A program made the translations under genes and the position numbers. A stretch of 64,000 nucleotides of DNA. Source: Allopseudospirillum japonicum (GTDB lineage Bacteria; Pseudomonadota; Gammaproteobacteria; Pseudomonadales; Halomonadaceae). How positions within the stretch are numbered: position 1 is the stretch's first letter; each line of letters begins with the position of its first letter. This document shows, in pieces, positions 7,937-17,634 of the stretch. The stretch is from assembly GCF_900108915.1 (NCBI RefSeq), contig NZ_FNYH01000008.1, forward strand, positions 62,001 to 126,000, read 5' to 3'. The notes beneath the pieces were generated by a model. It made no database searches. It saw nothing but the letters and a program-made list of their open reading frames with translations, and was not told where the DNA came from.

Positions 7937-10327
7937 TTAACTTGCTTGTGCTAGGTCTATTTTGGTGGCCTGTTGTTTAGATAAAAATGGTGTGATATCA
8001 CTAACATCATTTTGTTCAGGGTCTAAAAATTTAGCGGTATAGTCCTTATAAATACCACTGGTTAAAAATAAATCAAAAAGCTCAGCGTCAAAGTGCTGAT
8101 CATTGCGCATGTAAGCCATGATCTTAAGTGTTTCACTTAAAGTTTTCGCTTTTTTATAAGGGCGATCACTGGCAGTTAAAGCCTCAAAAACATCAGCAAT
8201 TGCCATAATACGCGCAGGGATAGAGAGTTGCTCTCTAGTTAGTTGGCGTGGATAGCCTGTTCCTACTAAGGTTTCATGGTGAGAACCTGCATATTCAGGG
8301 ACACGCTTTAAATTCTCAGTGAAAGGAATTTTTTCTAGCATTTTAATGGTAGCTACCATATGCCCTTTAATGATAAATCTATCTTCTTCGCTCAAGGTGC
8401 CCCTTTGAATACTTAAGTTGTAAAGTTCACCTTGATTACTTTCATATTTAGGCACAGGTAATTTAAAACCAAAGGCTTGATACTCCTGCATATTGATGGC
8501 TCTTTCTCTTGGAATAAGATGCTCAGGCTTGTCTGCTAATAACTTCTCCATAGCAGGGGTTTGAATTTCATCTTTATTGATTCGGGTGAGTTCATCTTCA
8601 CTTAACCCTAATAGAGGATCAAAATTTCTTTGCCATTCCCAAGTAGCAATGTCTTTAAGCTTTTCAATATCTTGTGGTGCCATAAATTCCCCACCAAGAT
8701 TAGCGTTTGCAACAAACTCAAAGGCTTGTGTTAACTCAGTAAAATGCTTTTCTAATCCTTGAGATAAGCTGGCTTGCTGATCAGGTGTTTTTACTAAAGC
8801 TTGGTAAAAGCTAATTTGTGCATCTCTATATAACACTTCAAAACGCATCCGTATTTCATGAATACGGTTATAAATCGTTTCTAATTTAGTCGATTTATCA
8901 ACAACATGTTCAGGTGTAATAATTTTCCCACAGTCATGCAGCCAAGCGGCCACTTTAAATTCACGCCACTCATCCTTATTTTTAAAACTAAAACTTGCTA
9001 GATTACCTTGGTTACAAGCACTTGCTGCAGCCGCTAGACGCATGGCTATTTCGGGAACACGCTCACAGTGGCCACCGGTATAATGGGATTTATCATCTAT
9101 TGCTTCTGCTAAAATCTTGACAAAAGAATCTATTAGTTCTTTTTGATCCTCTTCATATTTTTGAATTGAAGCAGACATTTCTAACATAGAATCAGATAAT
9201 CGGTTAAATTCATAAATTACTGTAGGTAAAGCCTTAACTTTTTCATATTCTTTGTTAGCAATAAAATGGGTCATATCTTCTAGTTGGTGTACAGGGTTGA
9301 TCACAAATCTTTTTAATGCCCAGTGGATAGGGAAATAAATCAAGGCAATCATCAAAAGTGAAAAAATAACTGTATCAATTAAAAATGACTCTATATTAGC
9401 AACTACATCTTTTTTGCTAATGACTGAGGCAAGATACCAAATCTGATCTGAGTTAGCTTCTATTTTAGAGACAAAAAATACGAATGGATTACCTTCTTGA
9501 TCAATCAACTCCCCATCAAAGTGATTCTGCAAGAAGTGTTGAGGAAGAAAGTTAATAAAATAGTCTGAAGTAACTGTTGTACTGGATTCTTTTAGAGAAG
9601 AGGCAATAATATCTTTTTGCTGGTTAAATATGATAAGATCACCCCCAAGCTCTTGGCTTTTTTGTATGAGCAATTCAGTAATTTTATCAAGTGTAAAGTC
9701 CACTGCAGCAACATTAATTTTTTTACCTTGCTGAGTATCAAAGTTGCCAAGCGCTAGGGTAATTCCTATCGATCCCGTTGAAGCAAATTGATACGGTTTT
9801 GACCAATATTGATGTGCTTCAAGGGTGACATTTTGGTACCAGTCGCGTGTGCGCGGATCATACTGGATTTTGGATACTTGGGTTTTAGCAGTAAAAAATT
9901 CAGTATTTTTATAATGCCAAGTATCTTTATTTTGCTCCCTTTGAATATAACGTACGGCTAACTCAGGCTCTCTGCGGGCTTGTAGAAAATTGCCATAAGC
10001 ATCTGCAGTAAAAATACTTGCAATACTGGTATCGGTCTTTAATTGCTCCCACATTAGCTTTAATAGAAACTCCTTATTAGTGTTAATATTTTCTTTCTGG
10101 TTGAATTGATTGATTAAGTTAAGTTGATTGATTGCATTATCAAAAGTTTCATCTAAAATGTGAGCAATATTAGCAGTGGTTTGCGCATTATTGTTTTTGA
10201 GTAATTGGTAGGCTTGTTCTAAACTCTTGTTGTAAAAGTTGTAGATAAGAAAAATGGAAAGAGCTAATGTTAAAATCCCAAAAAGGCTGAGTATACTAAA
10301 TACAAAAGTGTATTTCTTGTTCTTCAT
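7937..10327 (-). CDS. membrane HD-GYP phosphodiesterase with periplasmic Cache sensor
   Basis: This is a predicted c-di-GMP phosphodiesterase anchored in the inner membrane. I choose the ATG at 10327 (796 residues) because GGAGG precedes it by 8 bases; an in-frame ATG at 10411 has no such site and would add 28 residues before the first membrane helix. Order: helix about 5-27, dCache-like periplasmic domain to about 310, second helix, HAMP-like linker, catalytic domain. The HD pair is in HDCGK (464-468) and the GYP motif is HHETLVGTGYP (from 683). The gap between them is about 150 residues longer than in ordinary HD-GYP domains, and the usual Asp/Asn of HHExx(D/N)GxGYP is Val. Confidence 0.88.
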   Translation of the reverse strand: MKNKKYTFVFSILSLFGILTLALSIFLIYNFYNKSLEQAYQLLKNNNAQTTANIAHILDETFDNAINQLNLINQFNQKENINTNKEFLLKLMWEQLKTDTSIASIFTADAYGNFLQARREPELAVRYIQREQNKDTWHYKNTEFFTAKTQVSKIQYDPRTRDWYQNVTLEAHQYWSKPYQFASTGSIGITLALGNFDTQQGKKINVAAVDFTLDKITELLIQKSQELGGDLIIFNQQKDIIASSLKESSTTVTSDYFINFLPQHFLQNHFDGELIDQEGNPFVFFVSKIEANSDQIWYLASVISKKDVVANIESFLIDTVIFSLLMIALIYFPIHWALKRFVINPVHQLEDMTHFIANKEYEKVKALPTVIYEFNRLSDSMLEMSASIQKYEEDQKELIDSFVKILAEAIDDKSHYTGGHCERVPEIAMRLAAAASACNQGNLASFSFKNKDEWREFKVAAWLHDCGKIITPEHVVDKSTKLETIYNRIHEIRMRFEVLYRDAQISFYQALVKTPDQQASLSQGLEKHFTELTQAFEFVANANLGGEFMAPQDIEKLKDIATWEWQRNFDPLLGLSEDELTRINKDEIQTPAMEKLLADKPEHLIPRERAINMQEYQAFGFKLPVPKYESNQGELYNLSIQRGTLSEEDRFIIKGHMVATIKMLEKIPFTENLKRVPEYAGSHHETLVGTGYPRQLTREQLSIPARIMAIADVFEALTASDRPYKKAKTLSETLKIMAYMRNDQHFDAELFDLFLTSGIYKDYTAKFLDPEQNDVSDITPFLSKQQATKIDLAQAS

Positions 10328-10538
10328 TTTAAGCGCCTCCAAGCTTTTATAAAAAATAAGAAAGCACAAAAAGGAATGGACGAGCTCTTTATCTAAAATT
10401 TTTCGGTTCATTCCTGAATAAGTAAAATATTCGTACTTCCATATGATTTTGTTATGAGGCGGCTATCATGCCTTTAAAGTGTCTTTGGTACAAGCTTGCT
10501 CGCACTCATGCAAATAAAATGTCATCTGCAACCAGATT

Positions 10539-10567
10539 ATTTTTTGTACTTAAGTTGTACAAAAAAT
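10539..10567. promoter_or_regulatory. AT-rich inverted repeat upstream of HD-GYP gene
   Basis: ATTTTTTGTAC (10539-10549) and GTACAAAAAAT (10557-10567) are perfect 11-base inverted arms around a 7-base centre. Because the arms end in A and T runs, it could act as a terminator in either direction. Equally it could be a regulator site about 210 bases upstream of the HD-GYP start. The sequence alone does not decide. Confidence 0.45.
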
Positions 10568-10665
10568 GAGACGCTTAAGTAATATGCGAAATTTGTATCA
10601 GAATGGGCGGAAAATCCGCTGCATCATTTTTACGTGGGAGATCTTCGCCGACTCAGATGAAAGTC

Positions 10666-10687
10666 CCTCCCCCTGTTAAGGGAGAGG
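10666..10687. repeat. REP-like CCTCCCC stem-loop, copy 1
   Basis: A C-rich arm (CCTCCCCC) and a G-rich arm (GGGAGAGG) enclose TGTTAA. A closely related stem-loop recurs at 56401-56422. Both lie at the 3' end of genes. The pattern looks like a dispersed palindromic element of the REP kind; with two copies seen this is suggestive, not proven. Confidence 0.5.
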
Positions 10688-10698
10688 TTAAGCACGGG

Positions 10699-12012
10699 TT
10701 AAGGTGCGGGGGTATCCTGACTTGCACGCATAATAAAATGCTTAATTCTATGCGTAATCCACCAAACACCCACCAAGATAATAGGGACAGAAATTCCTGT
10801 AATTAACTCCTTATTGATAGGCAAACCTGCAGCATATCCAGCATCTAGGATAAGTTTAAATAAACTCACACCATAATAACTAATTGCAGCGATAGATAAA
10901 CCTTCAACCGTTTCTTGTAAGCGTAATTGTAACCGTGAGCGCCGATTCATTGAGGCTAACAAATGTTGATTTTGTGCTTCTATCGTTAAATCAACCCGAG
11001 TTCTTAATAAATCACTTGCGCGTTCAATGCGGCGGGCCAAATCTTCCAAGCCTTGGGTGACAGAAGTACAAGTATGATAAGCAGGAGTTAAACGGCGCTC
11101 AATAAAAGTACCTAGATGAATCCGCTGGCCAGTATTGGCTTCTCTTAATTCTTTTAAACGTTGTAACACTAAATGATAATACGCTTGGGTTGCACGAAAA
11201 CGTGAATTGGTTTCGCCGCGGTGCGCTTCGACTTGGGCGGCAAGCTGAGATAAAGATTGTAAGAGTTCGCGTTCTTGATCAAGGTTTTCTAAAATCGGGA
11301 TTTGTGCAATCATCTTGGCTAAATCCGCATCCATACGCGCAAGTTCTGGTGCTAATGTACGTGCTGGATTTAAACCTAATAAAGCCATTAAACGATAGGT
11401 TTCTAATTCTAAGACCCTTTGCACTAAACGCCCAGTTTGATTCGGGTTGAGCTTATCAATATATAATAAAATACGCTCAAAATTATCCCCTTGTAATCGA
11501 AAAGCACTCCATAAAGTGGCTTGGCCTTCCATCAGTTGTGCGCTAATTAAGCGTTGCCCTTCAAAGCAAATACTTAAATCTTGACGATCCCAAGGTTGAT
11601 TTTTGGCATGAACTTCTAATTTTAAAGCAACCACCATCTGCCCAGGGAGCTTGGCTAACCAAGCCGGAGCAAGAAAATCTAAGGGTGAATATTTAAAGGG
11701 GAGATGGGCTTGGGTGCTGGGTCGATAGAAAGTGTAAGTGACAAATTCTAGGTGCCTTTCCCAGCGCAATTCAAATTCAGCAAAACTTTGTTGATACGAG
11801 GTTGCGCCATCGGACGGTGGGTTAACGCCGTAATCTCGGCAGAGTTGTTGTAGGTGTTGCCATTCGGCGTCTTTTTCATCCGTAGTTAATAAAATCCCTA
11901 GATGTACCACTTGCATCGGGGCTTGCAATACAGGATAAGGACGCGCATGTAACTCTGCATACAAGCTATCCCTCAAAGGATGTTGACGCGGTAAGGTTTC
12001 AATCGATGACAT
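10699..12012 (-). CDS. DUF3422 family inner-membrane protein
   Basis: This 437-residue protein matches the DUF3422 family, whose function is unknown. The N-terminus carries the family-typical HPLRDSLYAELHARPYPVLQAP segment. The middle is soluble and mostly helical, with coiled-coil character around residues 240-330. Two hydrophobic segments near the C-terminus (about 375-395 and 405-425) should anchor it in the inner membrane, leaving most of it in the cytoplasm. The family is widespread in proteobacteria with no assigned reaction, so I give none. It appears to be a single-gene unit. Confidence 0.85.
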   Translation of the reverse strand: MSSIETLPRQHPLRDSLYAELHARPYPVLQAPMQVVHLGILLTTDEKDAEWQHLQQLCRDYGVNPPSDGATSYQQSFAEFELRWERHLEFVTYTFYRPSTQAHLPFKYSPLDFLAPAWLAKLPGQMVVALKLEVHAKNQPWDRQDLSICFEGQRLISAQLMEGQATLWSAFRLQGDNFERILLYIDKLNPNQTGRLVQRVLELETYRLMALLGLNPARTLAPELARMDADLAKMIAQIPILENLDQERELLQSLSQLAAQVEAHRGETNSRFRATQAYYHLVLQRLKELREANTGQRIHLGTFIERRLTPAYHTCTSVTQGLEDLARRIERASDLLRTRVDLTIEAQNQHLLASMNRRSRLQLRLQETVEGLSIAAISYYGVSLFKLILDAGYAAGLPINKELITGISVPIILVGVWWITHRIKHFIMRASQDTPAP

Positions 12013-12083
12013 CTAGCAAGTCCCTGTCAATACTCAAAATAATGCATAAGGTACTGTGAATATACCGAGAGTGCAATCCTAGA

Positions 12084-12113
12084 TAAAAAGCCCCTGTGAA
12101 AGACACAGGGGCT
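12084..12113 (-). terminator. terminator of the ybbA-ybbP operon
   Basis: AGCCCCTGTG (12089-12098) and CACAGGGGCT (12104-12113) form a perfect 10-bp stem with the loop AAAGA. On the minus strand it is followed by a TTTT run. It lies 5 bases beyond the stop codon of the permease gene. Confidence 0.85.
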
Positions 12114-12118
12114 AGGCA

Positions 12119-14632
12119 TTAATGGGAACTTAATATGCGTTTTGGTGGATAAGCTAACACTTTACGCACACTGGCTAAGCCACCTAGGAAGGTGAGTAAA
12201 GCGCCGGCAAGCGGCAATAACACCCATAATTCAAAATGTAGGCTCGGGGGAATTTTCAGTACAGAAACATATAACAGGGCAGCAACGCCCTCGGTCAGTA
12301 TGGCCGCTAAAATGCCAGATAAAGCCCCTAAAGTGACCAGCTCGCTGATTTCTTCACGCCATACCCAGGCACGGGAAGCCCCAAAGACCCGTAATATGGC
12401 GCCTTTGTGTTGGCGTCTGGGTTGAGAGGTCACTAAGGTGGCTTGTAACACCAAAATCCCAGCGAGTAACACCACCAGGAATAAGGCTTCTATCGCAAGT
12501 GTCGCTTGGCGGACAATGTCTCGTACTTGTGTCAGCAAAGCATCTACATTTAATAAGGTGATACTTGGAAACTGGTTGAGCAAAGCATTGACTTGAGCGC
12601 CTTGGTCCTGCGGTAGATAAAAACTGGTCATAAAAGAATGCGGATACTCTAACAAGACCTCCGGCGGAAAAATCACAAAAAAATTCGGTTGGAAGCTTTC
12701 CCAACGGACTTGGCGAATACTGGTGATTTGTCCGCTAATTTGCCGATCAGCGATCTTAAATGTCAGTGTTTCTCCTAAAGTAAGCCCTAGACGCTCTGCA
12801 AAACCAGATTCAATAGATAGCGGAATCTCACCATTTCTCAGTGTATTTGCTGTCCACCAGCGCCCAGAAACAATTTCGTTTAATGGGGGTAATTCAGCTT
12901 GCCAAGTCAGATTTAAAGCACGCTGTAAGGCATTATCTTCCTGACCTGAAGCGGGTACTTGGCTGGCTGGGTCTTGGCCATTAATGGCGACAATACGCCC
13001 GCGCACCAAAGGATATAACCCCGCATGTGGCCAACCCGCTTGATTTAAATACGCCTCGAAGCCTTGGCGCTCATAGGGTTGAATATTAATTGCAAACTGA
13101 TTGGGGGCCTCTGCTGGAAGTTGAGCTTGCCATTGGGTCAGCATATCCGTGCGCACTAACCAGACTAAGGCCATAATCACAAAAGTCAGACTAAAACCAA
13201 ACATTTGCGCCAAGGTTAAACTAGGATGGCGTACCAGTTGGCGGATACCTTGCTGCCAAGCGCCTTGCGAGCTGTTCGCTAAAAGCTTTTGTAAACCGGC
13301 AAGTAGGAGCTTACCGATGACAAGGACACTTAAAGTGGCTGCACCTAAACCTAGACCGGTAAATAAAGTCAGTTGTAAATCCTGAGTGAAGGCGAGCAGT
13401 AGGGCAAAAAAAGCTGCGCCCGTCAAAAGGTGTAAAGGAAAGTCTGCACGCTGGCTGGGAGGTTCTGTTGGTCGTAAAACGCGCCAAGGGGGGATTTGGC
13501 TTAAGCGCCATAGAGAAGGAAAGGCAGCGCCGAGCATTAATAATAAGGCGACTGTGGTGCCTAAAAAGACAGGCTGTAAACTGGCGCTAGGTAAGGCATC
13601 AAAGGGGAGCCAAGCAGTTAAGAAGTATAAGAGGATGTTTTGTGCCAACCAACCAAGCAAACTCCCTAAAATACTCGCGAATAAAACCAGCAATAATAGC
13701 TGGCTTAATAAGAGGGTAAGAATTTGCCTGCGTTGACTGCCTAAGCATCCTAATAAAGCAATACTCGCTTGTTGTCTTTGTGCATATCTACGCGCGGTAA
13801 GGACTACAGCAATCCCTGTCAGCAAGACCGCCATCAGGCTCACTAGGTGTAAATATCGGGTGGCTGTTTCTAAGGTGTTGCTGAGTGCAGGCCGGTCTTC
13901 TTGCAGATTCAAGACCCTGTGTTCACTTGCTAATTGGGGTTCTAATGCTTGCCACCAAGCACTGATAGCTTCTGGGGAGCCAGCAAATTGCATACGGTAA
14001 GTAATTCGGCTGCCTGTACGCACTAATTGGGTACTGGCAATATCTGCCGCCGCCAGCATGACTCTGGGATTAAAGCTATAAAAACCATTGCCACGGTCTG
14101 GCTCGCTTTCAATTAAGCCTGTGATGACAAAATGCCCTTGGCCAAGGTGTAAGGTATCACCTAATTGTAATTGTAAGGCTTGCAGCACGCCGAGATCGAC
14201 CCAAGCTTCGCCCGAAGTTGGCCCTTGCTGCACTGCTTGTAAGGTGTGCGGCTGTGCAAGGGTTTTGATTTCTAACGGTGCTAATAAAGGATAAGCGCCA
14301 TCTACCCCTTTAATGCTGACAAGACGAAATTGCCCAGCCTCACTAGCAGCCATGCTAGGAAATTCCGCGGTGCTTGCAGTTTTTACCCCATATTGCTGAG
14401 CTTGTTCAGCCCAATTGAAGGGTAAGGGTTCATTCGCGCGAATAATAAGATGGCCACCGGCCATTTGTGCCGCTTGCAGTTGCATTCCTTTATCGACACG
14501 CTCACTTAGAAAAGCAATCAAGGTGGTACTGGCAACGGCTAAGATCAGTGCCAACATCAAAAGGCGTAGCTCTTGACTGCGGCTTTGTCGCCCTAACCAA
14601 AGGACACTTAACTTTAAATCTTGTTTTAGCAT
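12119..14632 (-). CDS. ybbP: ABC transporter permease, YbbP type (FtsX fold)
   Basis: This 837-residue integral membrane protein is the large permease of a YbbA-YbbP exporter of the MacB/LolCE superfamily. It has an N-terminal helix followed by a large periplasmic domain, then two FtsX-like blocks with clusters of membrane helices, one about residues 250-480 and one at the C-terminus. I place the start at the ATG at 14632, which has GAGAGG 8-9 bases upstream and lies 13 bases after the ATPase gene stop; a longer frame to 14659 would overlap that gene. In E. coli the homologous complex neighbours tesA, as here, and is suspected to move hydrophobic compounds. The substrate is unproven. Confidence 0.9.
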   Translation of the reverse strand: MLKQDLKLSVLWLGRQSRSQELRLLMLALILAVASTTLIAFLSERVDKGMQLQAAQMAGGHLIIRANEPLPFNWAEQAQQYGVKTASTAEFPSMAASEAGQFRLVSIKGVDGAYPLLAPLEIKTLAQPHTLQAVQQGPTSGEAWVDLGVLQALQLQLGDTLHLGQGHFVITGLIESEPDRGNGFYSFNPRVMLAAADIASTQLVRTGSRITYRMQFAGSPEAISAWWQALEPQLASEHRVLNLQEDRPALSNTLETATRYLHLVSLMAVLLTGIAVVLTARRYAQRQQASIALLGCLGSQRRQILTLLLSQLLLLVLFASILGSLLGWLAQNILLYFLTAWLPFDALPSASLQPVFLGTTVALLLMLGAAFPSLWRLSQIPPWRVLRPTEPPSQRADFPLHLLTGAAFFALLLAFTQDLQLTLFTGLGLGAATLSVLVIGKLLLAGLQKLLANSSQGAWQQGIRQLVRHPSLTLAQMFGFSLTFVIMALVWLVRTDMLTQWQAQLPAEAPNQFAINIQPYERQGFEAYLNQAGWPHAGLYPLVRGRIVAINGQDPASQVPASGQEDNALQRALNLTWQAELPPLNEIVSGRWWTANTLRNGEIPLSIESGFAERLGLTLGETLTFKIADRQISGQITSIRQVRWESFQPNFFVIFPPEVLLEYPHSFMTSFYLPQDQGAQVNALLNQFPSITLLNVDALLTQVRDIVRQATLAIEALFLVVLLAGILVLQATLVTSQPRRQHKGAILRVFGASRAWVWREEISELVTLGALSGILAAILTEGVAALLYVSVLKIPPSLHFELWVLLPLAGALLTFLGGLASVRKVLAYPPKRILSSH

Positions 14633-14645
14633 CGGGGCAACCTCT

Positions 14646-15371
14646 CTATTCGGGCACAATACGCCCAGCTTCTAACTTGATTCTACGTTGGCATTCTTGG
14701 GCTAACTTGCTGTCATGGGTGACTAAAACCAAGGTGGTATGTGCTTCTTGATTGAGCTGAAAGAGTAAATCAATAATTTGCCGTCCTGTGGCGGCATCCA
14801 GGCTTCCCGTTGGCTCATCAGCAAAAAGAATTTGTGGATGCGTCACAAAAGCGCGTGCAATGGCCACCCTTTGTTGTTCACCACCAGAAAGTTGATGTGG
14901 TCGATGGTGCATACGGGCTTGTAAACCCACTTGAGCTAACCAATGTTGGGCAACTTCTTGCGCACCTGCTTGTCCACTGACTTCCAGCGGAAGCTGTACA
15001 TTCTCCAATGCGGTCAACTCTGGCAAAAGCTGAAAAGATTGAAAAACAAAGCTCATATAGTGTGCGCGCAGTTGAGCGCGTGTATCTTCATTTGCTTGGC
15101 TAAAAGCTTGTCCTGCAAGGCGAATTTCCCCTGCATCTGGGGTATCTAAACCTGCAAGTAAACCGAGTAAGGTCGATTTACCTGCGCCGGAAGCACCTAC
15201 TAACGCTAAAGTTTCTCCTTTGGCAACTTCTAAGGACACTTGCTCTAATAAACATAAAGGCTCAGCATCTGGGCTTAAACGAATAAAACGGCTGATATTT
15301 TCAGCGACTAATAAAGGTGAAGATGTGATTTCTGTAGCGTTTGGTACTGTGTCAGAGGCAGTCGATGACAT
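14646..15371 (-). CDS. ybbA: ABC transporter ATP-binding protein, YbbA type
   Basis: This 241-residue ATPase powers the YbbP permease encoded just downstream. It shows a Walker A motif (GASGAGKST), the signature [12 protein letters not shown] and a Walker B ([12 protein letters not shown]) with a following H-loop His (VTHD), all intact, as in the LolD/MacB group. The ATG at 15371 is preferred, with AAGGA about 9 bases upstream; a longer frame to 15482 would run into the divergent tesA gene and add a hydrophobic stretch foreign to the family. Only 63 bases separate it from tesA, so the two promoters are back to back, an arrangement conserved with E. coli. Confidence 0.92.
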   Translation of the reverse strand: MSSTASDTVPNATEITSSPLLVAENISRFIRLSPDAEPLCLLEQVSLEVAKGETLALVGASGAGKSTLLGLLAGLDTPDAGEIRLAGQAFSQANEDTRAQLRAHYMSFVFQSFQLLPELTALENVQLPLEVSGQAGAQEVAQHWLAQVGLQARMHHRPHQLSGGEQQRVAIARAFVTHPQILFADEPTGSLDAATGRQIIDLLFQLNQEAHTTLVLVTHDSKLAQECQRRIKLEAGRIVPE

Positions 15372-15434
15372 AAGACCTATCCTTAATAAATTGAAGACCA
15401 GTGTATTGATGAAAAATAATTTGGGAAATCGAGT

Positions 15435-16124
15435 ATGCAAAAACCCATAGCAAAGCAGCGTAATCACCCTTGGTGGCGTCAATGGATCCTTTATTTTGGT
15501 CTCCCTCTGATGATTCTGGCTTACACCTACTCTTGTAGTGTTGCCTCGACGCCGGAATCCCTACCACAGGAGGGTAATATTTTAGTGTTGGGAGACAGCC
15601 TAAGTGCCGCTTATGGGATAGCACCTGAATCAGGTTGGGTCGCTTTATTGCAAACGCATTTACAAGAGTTTGGTTATGCACACCAGGTGGTCAATGCGAG
15701 CATCAGTGGTGAAACTACAGGTGGTGGACTTGTGCGTCTACCCGCATTGTTGCGACAGCACCGTCCTGTATTGGTTCTGGTGGAGCTGGGTGGGAATGAT
15801 GGCTTGCGTGGCTTACCACCGGTGGCTATTCGTAATAATTTGGCGCAGATTTTGCAGCTTACACAGGAAGCTGGGGCACAGGCCATGTTGTTAGGCATTT
15901 ATTTGCCGCCGAATTATGGTGAAATCTACACACAAAAGTTTGCAAATATTTACCCCGAGCTAGCCAATCAGTATGATGTACCTGTAATCCCTTTTATTTT
16001 GGCAGGGATTGCAGACCAACCTGAATCCGGCTTGATGCAAGAAGATGGGATCCATCCCACGCAGGACGCACAACCTAAGATTTTGGACAATATCTGGCCA
16101 CACCTACACATGTTGTTACCTTAG
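15435..16124 (+). CDS. tesA: TesA: GDSL-family thioesterase / lysophospholipase L1
   Basis: This 229-residue SGNH hydrolase matches TesA, a periplasmic acyl-CoA thioesterase, esterase and lysophospholipase. Block I is GDSLSAAYG with nucleophile Ser55, block II has SGETTGGG, block III is GGNDGLRG, and block V is DGIHPT near residue 205 with the catalytic Asp and His. The N-terminus has a basic start and a hydrophobic stretch (about 17-33). A Cys follows in TYSCS, but it is a poor lipobox, so ordinary signal peptidase cleavage near SVAS is as likely. It is divergent from ybbA, as in E. coli. Confidence 0.93.
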   Translation: MQKPIAKQRNHPWWRQWILYFGLPLMILAYTYSCSVASTPESLPQEGNILVLGDSLSAAYGIAPESGWVALLQTHLQEFGYAHQVVNASISGETTGGGLVRLPALLRQHRPVLVLVELGGNDGLRGLPPVAIRNNLAQILQLTQEAGAQAMLLGIYLPPNYGEIYTQKFANIYPELANQYDVPVIPFILAGIADQPESGLMQEDGIHPTQDAQPKILDNIWPHLHMLLP

Positions 16125-16322
16125 TAGTGGGGCAAAGAGTTGTTATTTTGTTTTTGCCATCTACAAGGACAGGATGCAAACCGCGAGGTTTCATGCTGCA
16201 AGATCAATAAGATGTCATCAAAAGAAGACAGACTTGTGTAGCATAAAAAAGCACTTTGCTTGCCTTAAGGACTCAAGTCAGTGGCCAGCCTGCTTAACGA
16301 CTCGCAATAATAAGGAAGAGTT

Positions 16323-17195
16323 ATGACTACAGAAACGCCCAACTTTGCTGAACTAACTGCTGAAGATCACGCCCAAAAGCAAGAAACGAACCAAGAGCCA
16401 GAACCGCAATTCCGCCAAAACCAGTTCCCTTACCAACGCAAAATGGGACGTCGTGAATACGAAGCCGAAAAGCAAAAGCTGCAAATTGAATTGCTCAAAA
16501 TGCAACGCTGGATGAAAGAAAAAGGCGAGCGTTTGGTGATTTTATTTGAAGGTCGTGATGCAGCCGGTAAAGGCGGTACCATCAAACGTTTTATGGAACA
16601 CCTCAATCCACGGGGTGCGCGCGTGGTGGCTTTGGAAAAGCCAAGCGAAAGCGAGCGCGGTCAATGGTATTTCCAGCGTTATATTCAAAACCTGCCCACC
16701 AGTGGTGAGATTGTTCTTTTCGACCGTTCTTGGTACAACCGCGCCGGCGTAGAACGTGTGATGGGATTTTGCTCACAAGAAGAATATGTGCAATTTTTGC
16801 ATCAAGCGCCTGTGCTTGAGCAAATGTTGGCAGAAAGTGGGTTACGCTTATTTAAGTTTTGGTTCTCTGTCTCGCGTGAAGAACAGTTCCGCCGTTTCCA
16901 AGGGCGTCGTGAAGACCCGTTGAAGCAATGGAAACTTTCCCCGATTGATATGGCGTCTTTAGATAAGTGGGATGATTACACTCAGGCAAAAGAAGCCATG
17001 TTCTTCCATACGCATAAGCCACAAACACCTTGGACTGTGATTAAGTCGGATGATAAAAAGCGTGCACGTTTAAATGCGATGCGAGTGATTTTATCAGCGA
17101 TTCCTTATGAAAATAAGGATATAGAAACTATTGGTGAGCCGGATCCTTTGATTGTGGCAACTGCAGGTGAAATTCTTAATAACCCAGATATCTAA
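16323..17195 (+). CDS. ppk2: polyphosphate kinase 2
   Basis: This 290-residue cytoplasmic enzyme belongs to the PPK2 family, which transfers phosphate between polyphosphate and nucleotides. Walker A is EGRDAAGKGG (76-85); the Walker B-like segment is VLFDRSWYNRAGVERVMGF with Asp134; the basic lid is FRRFQGRREDPLKQWKLSPID. The first 40 residues are Gln/Glu-rich and probably disordered. The single-domain form fits class I or III; which nucleotide it prefers cannot be decided here. The 198 bases upstream contain small imperfect repeats but no site I can name. A small unknown gene follows on the same strand. Confidence 0.94.
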   Translation: MTTETPNFAELTAEDHAQKQETNQEPEPQFRQNQFPYQRKMGRREYEAEKQKLQIELLKMQRWMKEKGERLVILFEGRDAAGKGGTIKRFMEHLNPRGARVVALEKPSESERGQWYFQRYIQNLPTSGEIVLFDRSWYNRAGVERVMGFCSQEEYVQFLHQAPVLEQMLAESGLRLFKFWFSVSREEQFRRFQGRREDPLKQWKLSPIDMASLDKWDDYTQAKEAMFFHTHKPQTPWTVIKSDDKKRARLNAMRVILSAIPYENKDIETIGEPDPLIVATAGEILNNPDI

Positions 17196-17362
17196 TAGAT
17201 CTACCTAGATCAAGGTGTTTGTGGTGAAGTGCTTTTATACTGAGTGTAAATGCCCGCTCGAAAGGCAAATGCCTATAGCAAGGAATCAACACAAGTGTCA
17301 GTTGCTAAGCAGGCGCTTGTGCTGTAGCTATCAACACAGTTATTGATTGCGAGGGATAAACG

Positions 17363-17587
17363 ATGAAAAGCTGTCATGCAGAACATGCGCATCATGTGGT
17401 AGAAACTTTCCGTAATAAAATTAGTGCAAGCGCAGATCAACATATAGGCGCAAAACATTTGGAAGAGCTTGAGTTGTTGATTGAATCAGCAATTTCTAGT
17501 GCAGTGATGAGCGCTTTAGAAGAGGCTGCGAAAAAAGCCGATACTTTAGCAGCAGATTTACGTAAATTTGAGCAACATCAAGCCTAA
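17363..17587 (+). CDS. unknown small His/Ala-rich helical protein
   Basis: I do not recognise this 74-residue protein. It starts with MKSCHAEHAHHVVE, which puts one Cys and four His within 11 residues, and continues as a long amphipathic helix rich in Ala, Glu and Leu. No membrane segment or signal peptide is visible. The start is supported by GAGGG 8 bases upstream, and the gene ends before a strong terminator at 17635, so it looks like a real expressed unit. The His/Cys-rich start could bind metal, but this is speculation. Confidence 0.7.
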   Translation: MKSCHAEHAHHVVETFRNKISASADQHIGAKHLEELELLIESAISSAVMSALEEAAKKADTLAADLRKFEQHQA

Positions 17588-17634
17588 CTTGCGGACATTT
17601 CTTGTATTGAACGCATAGGCCGATGATAAAAACT

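Larger units (their letters stand above)
10328..10698. other. intergenic region with two inverted-repeat elements
   Basis: This 371-base region lies between the HD-GYP start and the DUF3422 stop, both on the minus strand. It holds the HD-GYP promoter, an AT-rich inverted repeat at 10539-10567, and a REP-like stem-loop at 10666-10687. I see no convincing coding sequence. Confidence 0.5.

Noticed and set aside
10328-10411. Longer HD-GYP protein starting at 10411
   Set aside because: The added 28 residues have no good ribosome site and precede the natural membrane-anchor start; GGAGG stands 8 bases before 10327.
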